64,000 bases of DNA from Cyphellophora europaea CBS 101466 (GCF_000365145.1 NW_008481798.1:930001-994000), one strand, 5' to 3'; counted from the stretch's first letter, positions 22,233 through 34,700 are shown. Numbers and translations are program-made. The notes: a model not told the origin generated them from the sequence alone.

Positions 22233-23706
22233 CTATGTCGGCCCTGACAAGAAACGACGGGCCATCCACCCACTCCCATGCTCCAAATATTCTTCTCTCG
22301 TGACGCCATACTCGCGAACAACGTCTTTGTGGCTACTAGCAAGCCTGGTTCCTCCCAACCAGGAGCTTGTGACTGGATTTGAAGATTTTCGTACGCGTAC
22401 AGCCCAATCCATTTTGACGCGCATCCGAAGCTCGGCGTCGACTCTTTCAACGAAGCCGGGAATATTGGCATTGCCGCCAATGACGAGGACATTTGACAGC
22501 ATGGTAGCCTGGACTAGAGGGGGCAGGACCGCTATCGATTGCATGACCAAGTCTCCGAGACCTGGTTGCTTTGAGCCAATGTCGGAAGGATGGAAAATGA
22601 CTTCCGGAATGGTGAAGCGCTCGTTGCCGAGTACCATCGACACCTCTGCGTTGGGAGCTACAGCATTGAGCTTCCGCTTTCTTGCTGCGGCGGCTGAGGG
22701 GTCGTGTGGCCTGGAGAAGCCTCGGAGAAGATGAATGCCATCCGGCAGGACGTAGTCGACGCGGATCTCGTTGCTGGCCGCTCCTTCAATCTCCATGTGG
22801 TCGTCGTCCGTCAATACTTTCTTCTGTCGCCCTTTATTGCCTTTCCACGTCTTCTCCATATCGCTGGTCATATCGTTGCTGACGAAACAGATATCTTCCT
22901 TGATGTCGTTTACGATCTTGGTATCCTGGTGCAGATCGAAATGGCGGATAGAAATGGCTTCCTTCATTAGGTTTGTGAGATGCTTGCCTCCAAAATCCAA
23001 ACGTCGAATGGCTCTCTGTAGCGGTCTCCCTTCGAAGACTGGCGTGACCACAGTGTGTGAATATCCACTGTCTATCACGAGCAGACACTCCATGGGCAAC
23101 TGTGCCAGGCTGCTTGCGCTACGAGCTGCTTGTCCCTCGAACAGTGGATGGAGGTCGCTGTACGCGTTCATAGATTGTGCTGCCAATTTATTAGCCATGT
23201 GTGGGATATCTGACCAAGTAGTGCTCACCATTCTTCCTCATGTATCCTCCGAATCCCCACTCTTCCATGATAACCTCATCAGCGTTCTTCTGCAGCGCCG
23301 GTAGCACATTCGGATTCTCGCCGAAAATGAGTGTGGTCTCAGAGGGCTCGACGACCAGAACATCTCTTGAAGCAGTCTTCTTGTCGAAGAAGGAATGATC
23401 CCAGATCTCTTTCTGGACTTCCCAGCTCACAAGTTGGCCATGTTCAACCGGTCTGCGATAGATTGCTTCGCTCCATTGACTGATATCTGAATCGATTTGA
23501 GTGCCGATATGCGTCTTGCGGTCACGAGTCCGAACAAGTGCATTTGGTGTTATGTGACATCTTGCAACGCTGTCAGCGTCGGGCTCGGGGTCTTCAGGCG
23601 CGAAGCCGGCTTTCAAAGAGTGCCCACCGTTGTCGAGAACGAAGGTGCGAGCAGGTAACCCGGGTGCGGCAGGTGGTGCTGCTGCCTTGGTGGCACGAGG
23701 CATCAT
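22233..23706 (-). CDS. arp6: Actin-related protein 6 (SWR1 chromatin-remodelling complex)
   Basis: Two exons (23706-23229 and 23179-22233) encode 474 residues. Splicing joins GGYMRKN to AQSMNAYSDLHPLFEGQ. Actin-fold signatures: phosphate-binding loop FVLDNGGHSLKAGFAP at the N-terminus, CLLVIDSGYSHTVVTPVFEG in the middle, and LSNVLVIGGNANIPGFVERV near the C-terminus, ending in a conserved EY..HG..W region. Arp6 is a structural subunit of SWR1, which deposits histone H2A.Z. The insert after the second phosphate loop (KGNKGRQKKVLTDDDHMEI) is usual for fungal Arp6. The gene is divergent from a Zn2Cys6 regulator and marks the left edge of the accessory block that follows. Confidence 0.93.
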
Positions 23707-24048
23707 CGGCTGTAGGTTTACACTATCGCTCGTAGGTATTAGAGCAGGACCGCAGGTTACCAGACATCGTTGTTGGCGACCAGATGCAGGTCGCGGTCAC
23801 AGACGCGACGTTGGTGTTTGAGGGCAAAATCCGAATCTCGGTGTATGACGATACCGCTAACCTTTTGCGGTGTAGATCTTGCAGCCGAAGGAGGTGCCTA
23901 AAACAAGCAGTTCCAGGCCAACTGGGCCAAGTCACTTCCCTCGGACAGTTTTCCCGTCAAGATTATTCATCCGCGGGCTCCAAGAAACCTTCGACTACAT
24001 GGGAGACATTGGACGGACTGTCCTGTCCATCAGAAGCTCCCTTGAACC
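23707..24048. promoter_or_regulatory. Shared divergent promoter, arp6 / Zn2Cys6 regulator
   Basis: 342 bp between two divergent start codons. It should hold both promoters. No specific site can be assigned with confidence. Confidence 0.5.
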
Positions 24049-25985
24049 ATGGAAGGCAGCATCGGCAAATCGCGCTCCATCCTCAAGCCATGCATCAACT
24101 GCCGGCAGCGCAGTAAGTTCGCCTGTCACTGAAATCGACGCACTCTGGCACCAACCCCGGCAGTAGCTTATACGAACGTACAGAAGTCAAATGTGACCGA
24201 GGTCAGCCTTGCACCGAATGCGTGAGATTCAACAAAGAATGCCTCTACGAGTCAACAAGCACGCAGACTTCTTCAGACCCCTCAAGAGAGTCTCAGGAAC
24301 TGCTTGCCCGCATCAATCGGCTCGAAGCCCTTCTTGAACAACAGAAGACAGCCTCCAGCTCATCAGCCTCCACGAGCCCTGACAATGTGCATGTAATAGG
24401 CATTTCACGAGCCATCGAGCTTGCACTCAAGCTCCCGCTGGTCTCAGTAGGCTTCCTGACTGTAAAAGACGGGCTCACGAACTATGTCGATAGTGGCTTC
24501 TGGGCTAAACTCTTCGAAGAATCCAGCGAGCTGCGTCTGCTATTGGAAACCGAAGCCAACATGCAAACTAACGACGTTTTGCTGGGGGTAGGTGACATCC
24601 CTATATCCCCGGCTGACGTCTCGTCCTATGAGCTCATGCCGACACAAGAGCAGCGAACCCTACTTCTAGACTACTTCTTCGACAAAATTGAACCATTCGT
24701 CGGCATCCTACATGAGCCAACGTTCAGGTCGAATTGCCGGTTGTTTTGGCTTGGCACAATGCCACAAACCTCGGAATTCGGTGCGCTGCTGTCTACCGTA
24801 TACGCGCTGACTGTCCAGATACTGCCATCAGATGCTGTAACGGCCATCTTCTCAGTGCCGAAAAAGGAGACCGTGGAGCGCTTCTGTACAGCAGCCCGTT
24901 TTGGACTCGCTGTGGCCCACGTCATGACAACTCGAAGTCTGCTTGTTTTTCAAGCATTTCTATACTGGACCACGTTTCTCTACGAACGTGGTGATGTCGA
25001 GACTGCCAATGGCACCATCGGCATAGCAAACCAGATTGCGAGAAGACTTGGTCTCCACAAAGACCCGTGTAAACTTGATATCTCTCCGTTCATATCCGAG
25101 CTCCGAGCTCGCGCGTGGAATCACCTTCTCTATCTCAACACTCGCGCGCATGATTTCGAGGGTCTGGATGTATCACCCCTCCTCGAGGTGTCTGGTACCT
25201 TCTATCCGGTGGCGGTCCACGACGACGAGTGGCAGGACTGGTTGCATGCACCGCTCCAAATGTATCCTGCTATTAGCAATCGCCGAACCAAATTTCCCGT
25301 TTTAAGGCGACAATTCGCAACCTTGACATGCTTTCTACTACAATCAACAACACAACTCGACGTGCTGCGATCAGATGAGATTCTGGCAGCCATGGAAGAG
25401 CAGCTGCAGAGTGACTATTTCGATCGTTTCGACCATAGTCAAGTCATTCAGCGGTTTGAGGCGCTGTATGTTCGCCTGATGGTACAGCGAACAGCGCTCA
25501 GTGTCGACGTCACCCATCTCAAGACCGGACGCAAATCAGGAGTCGCCTTCAAGAACGTTTTGTATCAGCGCGCTGTCGCCCTACTGGCCCTTATATCCCG
25601 CGCGGAAGCAGCGGCGGATTCCTTTGGCTGGGGTTGGATTTTCCGTACAAATCCCGAGTTTTTGGCTGTGTCTATTGTGCTATGCCATATCATCAATAGA
25701 ATGGAGCATTTCTCCCGTGAGCAGATCGATGAAGGGTGGCTGCACATCGAGAAGTTCTGCCAGCGACACGATAGTGACGAATTCTCTATCCGGCAGACCT
25801 CAGCCTGGCGTATCATACAGCATTATCGGCAGCAAGCTCGCCAAAGGATACAGTCTGATGACATGGCAGCCGCCTCGAACAGCTTGAGCATGGCTTGGGA
25901 TCTTACTGACACTACTAATGACCCGTGGATGTCGAACGCCTTTGGTATGGACGGGTCCGGTGCCACAGAACAGCAGTGGCATTGA
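24049..25985 (+). CDS. Zn2Cys6 fungal-specific transcription factor
   Basis: Two exons (24049-24112 and 24184-25985) encode 621 residues. The intron interrupts the zinc cluster; joining gives CINCRQR-KVKCDRGQPC and then TECVRFNKEC. The six cysteines at residues 15-41 follow C-X2-C-X6-C-X5-C-X2-C-X6-C. A linker with a leucine-rich dimerisation helix (ELLARINRLEALLEQQ) follows near residue 60. The fungal_trans middle domain spans roughly 140-480 (FEPF-VGILHEPTFRSN...ETANGTIGIANQIARRLGLHKD). It would act in the nucleus as a DNA-bound regulator, probably of neighbouring genes. It ends 23 bp from the stop codon of a second, convergent Zn2Cys6 gene. The target cannot be read from the sequence. Confidence 0.9.
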
Positions 25986-26008
25986 GAGCCTGGGAAGACG
26001 CCAGATAT

Positions 26009-27085
26009 CTAACCCATCCGCTCAACGATCCTCCACTTTCCATAATGAGCCACAAGGATGATCCTCTGCAGCGGATCGTGGTTAGCGCTTTCGCTTACAT
26101 GTGGATAGCTAAGCGCGAAGTCGTGGAAACTGGTCAGCTGCTCGCCCACCTTGGCGCCTATTGAATGGCCTGCAGAAGCACTCCAAGCCTGAGGTGATCG
26201 AGCCACCCACAGTCCAGGTCTCGCATCGAATGGCAGAGACTCTACAAAGAGCTTATGCACGCAATAGCCAAGCCGCACGTGCTGGAAGGCACATCCAATG
26301 ACGAATCCGACGATAATAGTCCGGCGCACGCTTTCGGCCAATATCCATGACCGCCACGGACTGTGGTGTTGGGGCATTTTCTCTCTTGCCGATATCAACA
26401 ACGCTTCGATCCAATTCTTCAGCAGTGGAAGCAGGCCCTCGCCCCAAGCACGATTAGTGCTGTCCGGGCCATTCAGCGCGATGACAAGGTAGAGCATAAG
26501 CGACTGGACTGCCGCCAGTAAGCCCTCCAGATCCTCTTTGGCCACTTCCGTCTGCACCAGGTCTTTGAAAGAATGCTCCAGCTGTTCGTCGCCTCGGCAC
26601 GCGGCCAGAATCACGTCAACGTGGTCTCGCACATTCTTCATCCGCAGCTTGGGATGGATGAAGGCATTGATTTGACCGGCAGCTGCCAGGCTGGGAATTC
26701 GTTGCAGCTCGTTCATTAAGTAGTTTTCAGTCTCTGGATCAACCTGAATTTCCATGGCGGGATGGGCTGGGCTAAGATGCATGAGGCCGTGATCCATGCG
26801 CACGAGCTTGATGCGATCGGCGAATTCCGGCCTGCTCACCAGATCTAGCCAGCAGAGCGTGGAGCAGCATGGTCCGTTAGCAGAAGTGGTTATTGCCAGA
26901 TCTGGAAGCGCTTGAGCGGCAGCGGTCGTGTTATCTTTGACCAGTGGCTGCAACTCAAATACGCAGGAGATGTTCTTAGAGGCACAGCGCACACATTTCG
27001 GCAGTTGTACGATACATCGCCGCTTTGATTTCGTACACGAGACACATGCCTTCCTCAGTACCAAGACACCCGCGGCTTTCGGCAT
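26009..27085 (-). CDS. Short Zn2Cys6 transcription factor
   Basis: Single-exon gene of 358 residues. The zinc cluster at residues 14-41 is complete: CVSCTKSKRRC then CVRCASKNISC (C-X2-C-X6-C-X6-C-X2-C-X6-C). The rest is mostly helical and lacks a clear fungal_trans signature. Small regulators of this build are common in and beside specialised-metabolism clusters. It lies between a larger Zn2Cys6 gene (convergent) and the LaeA-like methyltransferase (same strand, 438 bp downstream of the methyltransferase stop). A pathway-specific role is inferred from context only. Confidence 0.88.
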   Translation of the reverse strand: MPKAAGVLVLRKACVSCTKSKRRCIVQLPKCVRCASKNISCVFELQPLVKDNTTAAAQALPDLAITTSANGPCCSTLCWLDLVSRPEFADRIKLVRMDHGLMHLSPAHPAMEIQVDPETENYLMNELQRIPSLAAAGQINAFIHPKLRMKNVRDHVDVILAACRGDEQLEHSFKDLVQTEVAKEDLEGLLAAVQSLMLYLVIALNGPDSTNRAWGEGLLPLLKNWIEALLISAREKMPQHHSPWRSWILAESVRRTIIVGFVIGCAFQHVRLGYCVHKLFVESLPFDARPGLWVARSPQAWSASAGHSIGAKVGEQLTSFHDFALSYPHVSESANHDPLQRIILVAHYGKWRIVERMG

Positions 27086-27523
27086 GATCGTGCCTCGAAT
27101 GTAAGGTCAAGTGGCTTCGGAATACGAGGCTCGCAAGTGAAGATGGCGGGCGCGAAGCTGTCTCTCTTAAAGCGTTTGACGCCCGCCTGTCCAGGCGGAG
27201 TCACACTGCCAGTATCCGCATTATTGGCAGATATGAGAAGGAGGATGGATCCCAAAAACGATGGCCACGATCACGAGGGAAGTCAACCTGCTTCAGACTA
27301 AGCCTTTTACGGTTTAGTTCCCACCATTGTGGCGGAGGTCCCCTTGCCCAGACAGTGAGCTCCCTGATATATCATGTCGCGGTGGCTTCTTCCAGAAACA
27401 AGTGTGCGCTGGGTTTCCTAGCAAGCATAAGATCGCGCAGAGGACAGTTCTACGAGATGACTTGAACCGCGACACGCTCACACCTGTTCAAACCCGAAAG
27501 CTGGTCGATCGATGCGCTTGGTT
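27086..27523. other. Intergenic between short regulator and methyltransferase
   Basis: 438 bp downstream of the methyltransferase and upstream of the short Zn2Cys6 gene, so it includes that regulator's promoter. No further feature is recognised. Confidence 0.4.
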
Positions 27524-29007
27524 CTACCCAGTTTTACTCATTGGCTTCCGGGCTGTATAAAACCAGCAATACGTATAGAGATGCAGAGACCGATCGCTGA
27601 ACTCCTTCCGAACCTGAGCAAGCAGCACGCGGGTTTCGTCTTGGGTCCAGCCGAGGGCGCGGGTGAAATACACGTAGGTAACTGCGTCCAGCGCATCCAT
27701 CATTTGTGCTTGGAGAAATACGCCAATCGACTTCAGTTTCCGATCAGCAGGCCATGAGCCAATAGGAGTCTGTGTTACAGGATCAGTACCACATCAAGGA
27801 CCCATCTTCAACGGGCTGTTACCTTGAAGCGTCGAGCTTGAATGTCCTCGAACCCAGCTTCCTCGAGATGCTTGTGGAACGAGCCTGCGTAGCTGAGACG
27901 CCGTCCGAACTTCGTGCTTCCTTCGTCGATCAGACCTTGCCATTGGACGATAGCAGAGTCGTCGGGCAATCCCCCGGGCTTTTGCGAGGAGAACCAGACT
28001 TCAAACTCTTGGATTTCGAGCCAGCCGCCGGGTTGGAGATGCTGCATGGCTTGTTGGTACAATCGAGTCCAGTCGGCGATACTGCCGCACATGCTGCGCT
28101 GGTGGATATAATCGAACTTTTGGTGTGGCGGATAAGCCCATTCGTCCTCGAGATTGTCGACTATGAACCGGCAGTTTGGCGGAACCCTGGTTTCGGTTAG
28201 ACGTCATTCTGATACTAATATGGCCAGGTAACTACCAATTAGGTTGCATAGGGTCATGGTCAATTCCTGGCACAATCAGCAACAGCAGAGGCTGTTAAAA
28301 AGAATAGGCTCACCTATAACTTCTGCGTCCGGGAACTGACTGGAATCACGTTAATATAACCCTAGGAGTCGCTTGTCTGCACCCTCACTCTGCGAAATGC
28401 AAAGCCCAAATCCCCGTGCCAGCTCCCATGTCCAGTACTCGTTTCGGATCTTCGATCGGGGCTGTATAAAGTTGGCCGTCCTGTACCAGCAAAAAGATGT
28501 GATGCAGCATATCCAGCCGGTCCTGCTCTTCTTCATCATTAGGCTGATGTGCGTTAGTATCGTCCACGTCCGAGCCATGGTCATTCATACAAACATGTAA
28601 GATTGTTGTCCTGAGAGTAATTGATATCTGCGTCCGTTCTGGCGCAAAGTTAGTTTGGCACAGCATGCAGGCATTATCACCACATGGTGTAACGTGCCTC
28701 GTATCTATACACATCGTTAGTATGGCAGAAGTACCTGGAGCTGAGCAAACTTTCACATGGTCGAACACATGGGATGCCAAGGATGTGGTCATTGAGGAGG
28801 TTTCACTGGCAATGCTGTCAGTGCATTGGTAACATTACAACAAGTCAACAGTCTCGACAGACCTCGCTCCATATGCAGAGTCATCATCGTTGATGTTGTC
28901 TGCGGCGACCTGGCTTCTTTGTGAGTGTTCCAGCCAGAATGGATATAAATTCGAGGTGGCTGCACCTCAACCTCGTCGCTTTCGTTTTGCCGAACTGGTT
29001 CCTCCAT
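27524..29007 (-). CDS. LaeA-like SAM-dependent methyltransferase, nine exons
   Basis: No single open frame shows this gene. Nine exons (29007-28972, 28909-28863, 28805-28757, 28638-28591, 28543-28389, 28339-28314, 28266-28236, 28186-27823, 27769-27524) join in phase to 333 residues. The product has the full order of the fungal UMTA/LaeA-like family: disordered N-terminus (NDDDSAYGASETSS), NGRRYQ, PNDEEEQDRLD, SAM motif I RVLDMGAGTGIWALHFAD (about 95-112), QFPDAEVIGIDHDPMQPNW, DEWAYPPHQKFDYIHQRSM, LQPGGWLEIQEF and a C-terminal TRALGWTQDE. Exons 6 and 7 are only 26 and 31 nt. The exon-1 donor may be 6 nt further on; this does not change the phase. The canonical intron before NGRRY removes the usual Tyr-Glu. 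Such enzymes either regulate secondary metabolism or methylate products; which applies here is unknown. Confidence 0.85.
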
Positions 29008-29667
29008 AAATGGCAATTTCTCGTTACAGGGTCGACGACACGTTGACTTGCTCCGCGACGTTGACTGCAACGCGTGTTGTATCTGCGCGGTAGGTACAAA
29101 TATATCCGTGCAGTATACTCATGGGATCAGAGAGAACATCGAAGCACATGTGCCGAGTTTCTGGAAATGTGGTTTTCCAGGATTTCGCCATCATGGGCCC
29201 TTCGGTTACGCGAACGGGTGCTAGTTACCAAGACGGGTAACGCTGGCGACCCGCCGGACGACTTCGCATTGGACGATCGAGAAATCGCCTACATGCTTTT
29301 CAGGGTCGGAAGTGGGAAATTCGCATCCGCTGGGATGAACGCCATCATTGATTAGGACGCTTCCAGGTGGAGAGCCGTTGACGCTTAGCTGCTGCTAAAG
29401 TGACGCTCTTGGGAGGGGTTTTGGGCCCTTTAAGGCATGATACAGCCGGTAACGTGGAGGTTCGGGGCGGCCGGCGCAGATCAAGTACCGCCCGAGGCGT
29501 CAGGAAGGAATCGTTCTTCCTCCGCCTGATGCGTTGTTCTTGGGCATCATCAAACCTTAAGGATACCGACCGTTCTTGTTCGACCAAGAGTTTCTGGATC
29601 ATCAGGTTGGCTGGGGTTTTTGTGCTTCGACTTCCGACACTCAGGTGTCTGGAACTCTCCACTGATC
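29008..29667. promoter_or_regulatory. Shared divergent promoter, methyltransferase / P450
   Basis: 660 bp between divergent start codons of the LaeA-like gene and the P450. The arrangement allows co-regulation. CGG/CCG triplets of the kind bound by Zn2Cys6 proteins occur (for example GGCGGCCGGCG near 29,466), but no palindrome is clear enough to call. Confidence 0.45.
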
Positions 29668-31442
29668 ATGTCGTGGGTCGAAAACGTCACCACCTTGTCG
29701 GTGGGATCCCTGTGGACAGCGGGAGCTTCGCTGCTGCTGGCCTATCTGCTTGCTCTGTCATCCTGGCGGCTGTATTTCTGTCCCCAACGGGAGATCCCTG
29801 GTCCGACTTTCGCAAAGCTTACATACTGGTAGGGGCGGCTTTCAACATAGCAGTGCCAGTGTCTCATACAACAATACAGGTACGAATTCTACTACGATGT
29901 GGTCTTGGGATGTCAATACATCTGGAAGATCCGGGAATTGCATGAACAGTACGGCCCCATCGTGCGCATCAACCCCGAAGAAGTCCACATCCAGGATGCC
30001 GATTTCTACGACCAAGTCTACACGGGCTCGACGCGCAAACGGAACAAGTGGTCTTTCTTCACGAAACAGAGCGGAGTGCCTCAAGCTACGTTCGCGACAG
30101 ACGACCATGACCTCCATCGACTTCGCAGGTCGGCGCTGAACCCTTACTTCTCCACGGCAAAGGTGCGGAGCTTGCAACCACGTATAGAAGCCAGCATCAG
30201 GAATCTGCTAGTCCGCTTCAAAGAGTTTGAGGCTTCCAAAAAGCCGATGACGTTGTCGTTGGCCTATGCTGCACTCACCAATGGTCTGACGAATCTCTCA
30301 CGGTCAGAATTGTGCTGATGGGGCCCAGACATAGTCATGGAGTATGCGTTCGCACGCAGTGAGGAGCGCTTGCTCGCCCCAGACTTCGATCCAAGCTTCA
30401 AAGAGGCGGGCGAGGCGGGCGCAAAGCTGGGTCACTTGGTCAAACAATTGCCATGGATGTTGAGCATTATGAAGGTGCTTCCCCCTGCGGCGCAAATTGC
30501 TCTGAACCCGGTGATGGCTAGCTATATCAACCTGCAACAGGTACGTGTCTTTCCATCTCGACCATACCAATTATGGCTCACACCAGATCACAGAATGTTA
30601 TACGACAAGTGGCTGAGATTCACCGTCGCCGTGGAGAAACGAATTCCGAGTATAGCTCACAAACGACCGTCTTCCACGAGATCCTGCAAGGCAACCTACC
30701 CGAGCACGAAAAGTCTCCTGACCGTCTGTGGCAAGATGGACAGGTGACAGTCATCGCAGGTACACTCACGACCGCAGCGGCACTCTCAGACATCACATAC
30801 TATCTCCTCAAGCAGCCGGCAGAGCTGCGGCGATTGAAAGACGAGTTGGCCAAGGTCATCACCGACCCCGACAAGCTCCCCGACTCCGCAAAATTGCAGC
30901 AGCTACCCTACCTGACGGCCGTCATCAAAGAAGGCCTCCGCCTGAGCAGCGGCATCAGCACACGCCTACAGCGCATCGCCACAGACGAGACACTGGTCTA
31001 CACGGCCAAACCTCCCGCCACTACTACTATCACTACTAACAGCAACCCCAAATCCGCGAAGCAATACGTCCTCCCCCCCGGCATCCCCCTCTCCATGACC
31101 GGCCTCCTCATCCACCACTCCCCGACCTACTTCCCCCCGGACCCCATGGCCTTCCGGCCCCAACGCTTCCTCGACGACCCCACCCTCGACCGGTACCTGG
31201 TCCCCTTCTCCCGCGGCTCCCGCGCCTGCATCGGCATCAACCTGGCGCACACCGAGCTGTACCTCACCGTCGGCGCCGTGTTCAGCAAGTACGGCAGCAA
31301 GGAAGTTCGCCTCCCGACCGATCTGGGCTGGCTGGAGCTCCATGACACGAGCTACAGGGATATTGAGATCGTGGGTGATGGTGTGACGCCGCTGTATCGG
31401 GCGGGGAGTAAGGGTGTGCGGGTTACGGTCTTTACGGGCTGA
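29668..31442 (+). CDS. Cytochrome P450 monooxygenase
   Basis: Four exons (29668-29828, 29880-30283, 30329-30540, 30594-31442) encode 541 residues. The N-terminus is a membrane anchor (LWTAGASLLLAYLLALSSW) followed by the proline hinge region REIPGPTFAKL. The I-helix reads AGTLTTAA, K-helix KEGLR (ExxR), FRPQRF matches the PERF region, and the heme loop is FSRGSRACIG with the thiolate cysteine at about 471. Splicing restores KLTYW-YEFYYDV and AALTN-DIVMEYAF. The second intron uses a GTCTGA donor. It should be an ER-bound, reductase-dependent oxygenase. The family resembles trichodiene-oxygenase-like fungal P450s. Being divergent from the methyltransferase suggests a shared pathway; the substrate is unknown. 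Confidence 0.92.
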
Positions 31443-31707
31443 TTGAGGAGGAGGAGCATTAGTGGTGTGCCGGTGGCGGGGTAGCCATGGAACGAGTGAA
31501 TGCTCTCAGCGGGGGGGGAGATCTGGACTACTCTTGAGCATTGCGCCCGAATATATATGCCTGAATACCGTGTGGCTGGAGGTACGCACTTGGAGTATGT
31601 TCGACAAGAAGAAGCTCGAGGTACAGCACCGTGCTTAGTTATACCTATTCATGTCCTGCTCTATACGTCATATCAATGGCTCACATGCGGCCATGCCACC
31701 TACGTAT

Positions 31708-34700
31708 CTATTCGACCTCGCGGACCCTCGCCCTCTGATCTTTGCAGACCGCACACCCGCCGACCAGCGCGATCTTCTCCCGGAGTAACCTTGCGTTCGT
31801 GACCTTGGGACCGACGCTCCGTGTGAAGCCTCTATCCTCGTCCTCGTCATGTTCTCCGTCTCTCCCCTTATGCAGACCTGGCAGGTAGCTGGGGCCCTCG
31901 CCCTCGGCGTCTGGGCCATGCAGCAGGTGCGAGACATGGTAGACGTGACCACACGCGAAGCCGACGAGGGTCTCTTTCTCGCCTTCGGGCCGAAACGGAC
32001 GGTGGCAGGAGGCGCAATGACCTAGCTCACCACGCTGCTGTTCCGTTTTCTGTCCTGGCGTAGCAGTACCCTGCTCACTTGGTGTTTGTGATTCGCTCAA
32101 CGCAGCCTCCTTCTTTGGCGTTAGAGGGACTTCGAATTTAATGCCCTTACGTCGCCCTTGACGCAGGGTCTGCATTCTCACAGCGACTTCGCTAGCCAGC
32201 ACCTGTGCCACGCCGCTGGAGATGCTGTCTTGCAAATCGTATTCGCGAATCATCTTCTTGAGGCCGTCTTTCAGGCCCTGAATCTCAAGGCCACTGGGGA
32301 TGCGCTTCACGAGTGTGATTGGGTCAATCGCCATGCCGACTTCGCTGAGGAGGCCAGAGATGAAGCGTGGACGTGACATGCTGTACTCCAGAAAGTCGTC
32401 CCAGAGGTCTTTGTCGTCCTGTTCCTTGGCAAAGTCGATGGCTGCTTTGACGTCGTTGAGTTCGTCGATGATGAGAAACAGTGCCTTTTTCATCTGCCCT
32501 GTCTTGGAGAGGAGGAAGACTAGTTCAGGCACGTAATGGAGTTGCTCACAAGTCTTGACAGCAAGATCGAACGTGTAGGCAGTCGAGGCGTGCAGGAAGT
32601 CGGAGAGTAAAGGTCGGTCATATTCAGCGAAGAGGGACACTGCTTTGTCCGCAAATTGCTCGACGATGATCTTCCCAGCGTCCGCGGCGAGGCTGTTGAG
32701 TCGGCCATGGTGACCCCGAAGAGGAGTACTGGGCGCTTTGGACCCGCTTCCCTCACCCAGCCAGAGGCCGCGGAGGTAGAAGTACAGAAAGACGGAGAGA
32801 TCGGCGGCATCCAGTTGTTCAACGACCGATGCGGGATCAACGACACCATGCTCAGCCTCATCAACCAGGAGCTTGATAGGCTCCGAAGCCAGGTCCTCGA
32901 GCTCTTCCCGAGGAGCTGACTTCAATTGCTGCGCCGAGACCCGCAGTTGAACAAATGCGGGGATGTCATCGGTGATCGCTTCGATAAGGTGGTGATCCTT
33001 AATCAGGGTCAAAGCAGTATCGGCATCCTGGAGGCGGATATAGCATCGCAAGGCCTCGTCGTACTGGCCATCGGCGAGGAAGAGCTTAGCCAGGCATTCT
33101 TGAAGTATGCGACTATCCTCGGAGCCTTGCTCGACGGAGGCGAGTTGTCCTTCAATAGCAGTGCTGATGCTGCTGATGTCGAAGATATCAGACGGCCACT
33201 GGTCGAGAAGCTCTCTGAAGCGCTGTCTATCAATCGCAACGTAGTGGCCGAGAATAATTTCGAAGACAAGTGACGGAAGTGGTGGCGTAAGGTCGAGAGT
33301 CGGAACATACGGCGAAATCTCATCAAACTTCTGGTTCTTGATAAAGATCCACACCCAGTGTTCCCATCGCGTTGTTGTGTTGAGCGCTTTGCCTGCAACC
33401 TCTCCTGCTTCTACCCACTGCTTGGCTGCCACAAGCTGTTTAAGCCACAATTCGCCGATTCTTCGCTTCTCTTTTTCGGTGGCAGAATATTTCTCTGATT
33501 TCCCCTTCACAGTGCTGGTCATCGATGTGTTATCGGCGAAGAACTCCGCCAGACTGGCGTGCTGTCGCCCTTGTGCAGACGGTCCACTGGTCACCGAACC
33601 TGACTTGGCAATAGAACTTGCCTTCGAAGGAGTTTCTGGATTCGAATCGGAGGGCTCTGAAATGGCGCCGGCCGCTTCAGGATGCTCGTCCAAGAGCTTC
33701 CAAGCTTGCTCGTAGCGCTCCATACTGACTAGCCACTGGAGTCTGTCTGCCAAATTTCTTCTGACAGCGACAATGCAGTCAAATGGACTGAAGAGGAATA
33801 TTTTCATTCCCCTGGTCTGTGCAACGTCCCTGGCCTCCTCATCCTGTTGGCCTGCGAGGGATCCAAATCCGGGAAGCCACCCGGTCAAATAATTGCGTTG
33901 CTCTTTGCCACTGAGTTGTTTGTCCGAATCTGGTCGACCGCTGCGTATGCTGTCGCCCGTACTGAACAGCCTGTTGGCGCCTAGCTTCCGTGGACCATAC
34001 ATGGTGGCGTCCCACACCCCCTGGCCAACAGTCTCCACGCCGGTGTACAGGCCCGAGCCGACAGTCGTCATCCCAGTACCAATGGCACCGCCGATCTGAC
34101 CAAGATAACCTCTCTGAGCGAGGCCAGCCGGAACTCGCATTGGCGGTAGGATACTCAGATGGTAGTCAGGCGAGGTCAAAGTCTCGAATCTGCTCATGGT
34201 AAGGGTATCAGAGTCGATCTCTTCTTTAGTGTGGATGTCAATGAGTCGGAGCTCTGGTTCCAAAGCATTGCGCTTCCGTCGTCCCTTCTTTGCGCCGTTT
34301 GATGAATCAGTGGCCTTTGCGGATTGCTTCTTCTCGAGATATGCCAGGACTAAAAGCGTAGACGGGGTATATAACGAAACTCCAGATATTGTACAGTCGT
34401 CAAATCGTATACTAAACAAGTTAGTAAAGCTATTGGCACGGGTTCCTCGAAGCTCACATCGTGGTGACCTCGGCTCGAGGCTTACTCTCGCTCGAGAGCT
34501 TGAGAGCTTGCTCATCGCCCGGAAGAACTCGAATCATCCAAACACTGTCACCCCAGCCAACGAGCACTTCTTCGGAGCTTGCCGCAAGGCCTCCATTAGC
34601 TGGAGAAGGCGCTTTCAGGTCAGATTGAGTATCTCTGTTGTCGGATTCAAGATTGTTCTTGTCAATCCACTCAACTCTTGCTCGCCAAAACCCTGCCATG

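Noticed and set aside
21542..22492. 316-codon open frame on the minus strand
   Set aside because: It overlaps the 3' part of arp6 in another frame and the spliced small plus-strand gene. Its product has no domain and looks like a shadow.
28691..28706. Seven-nt micro-exon in the methyltransferase giving Tyr-Glu
   Set aside because: Adding 7 nt breaks the frame and needs a GC donor; the single canonical intron keeps phase.
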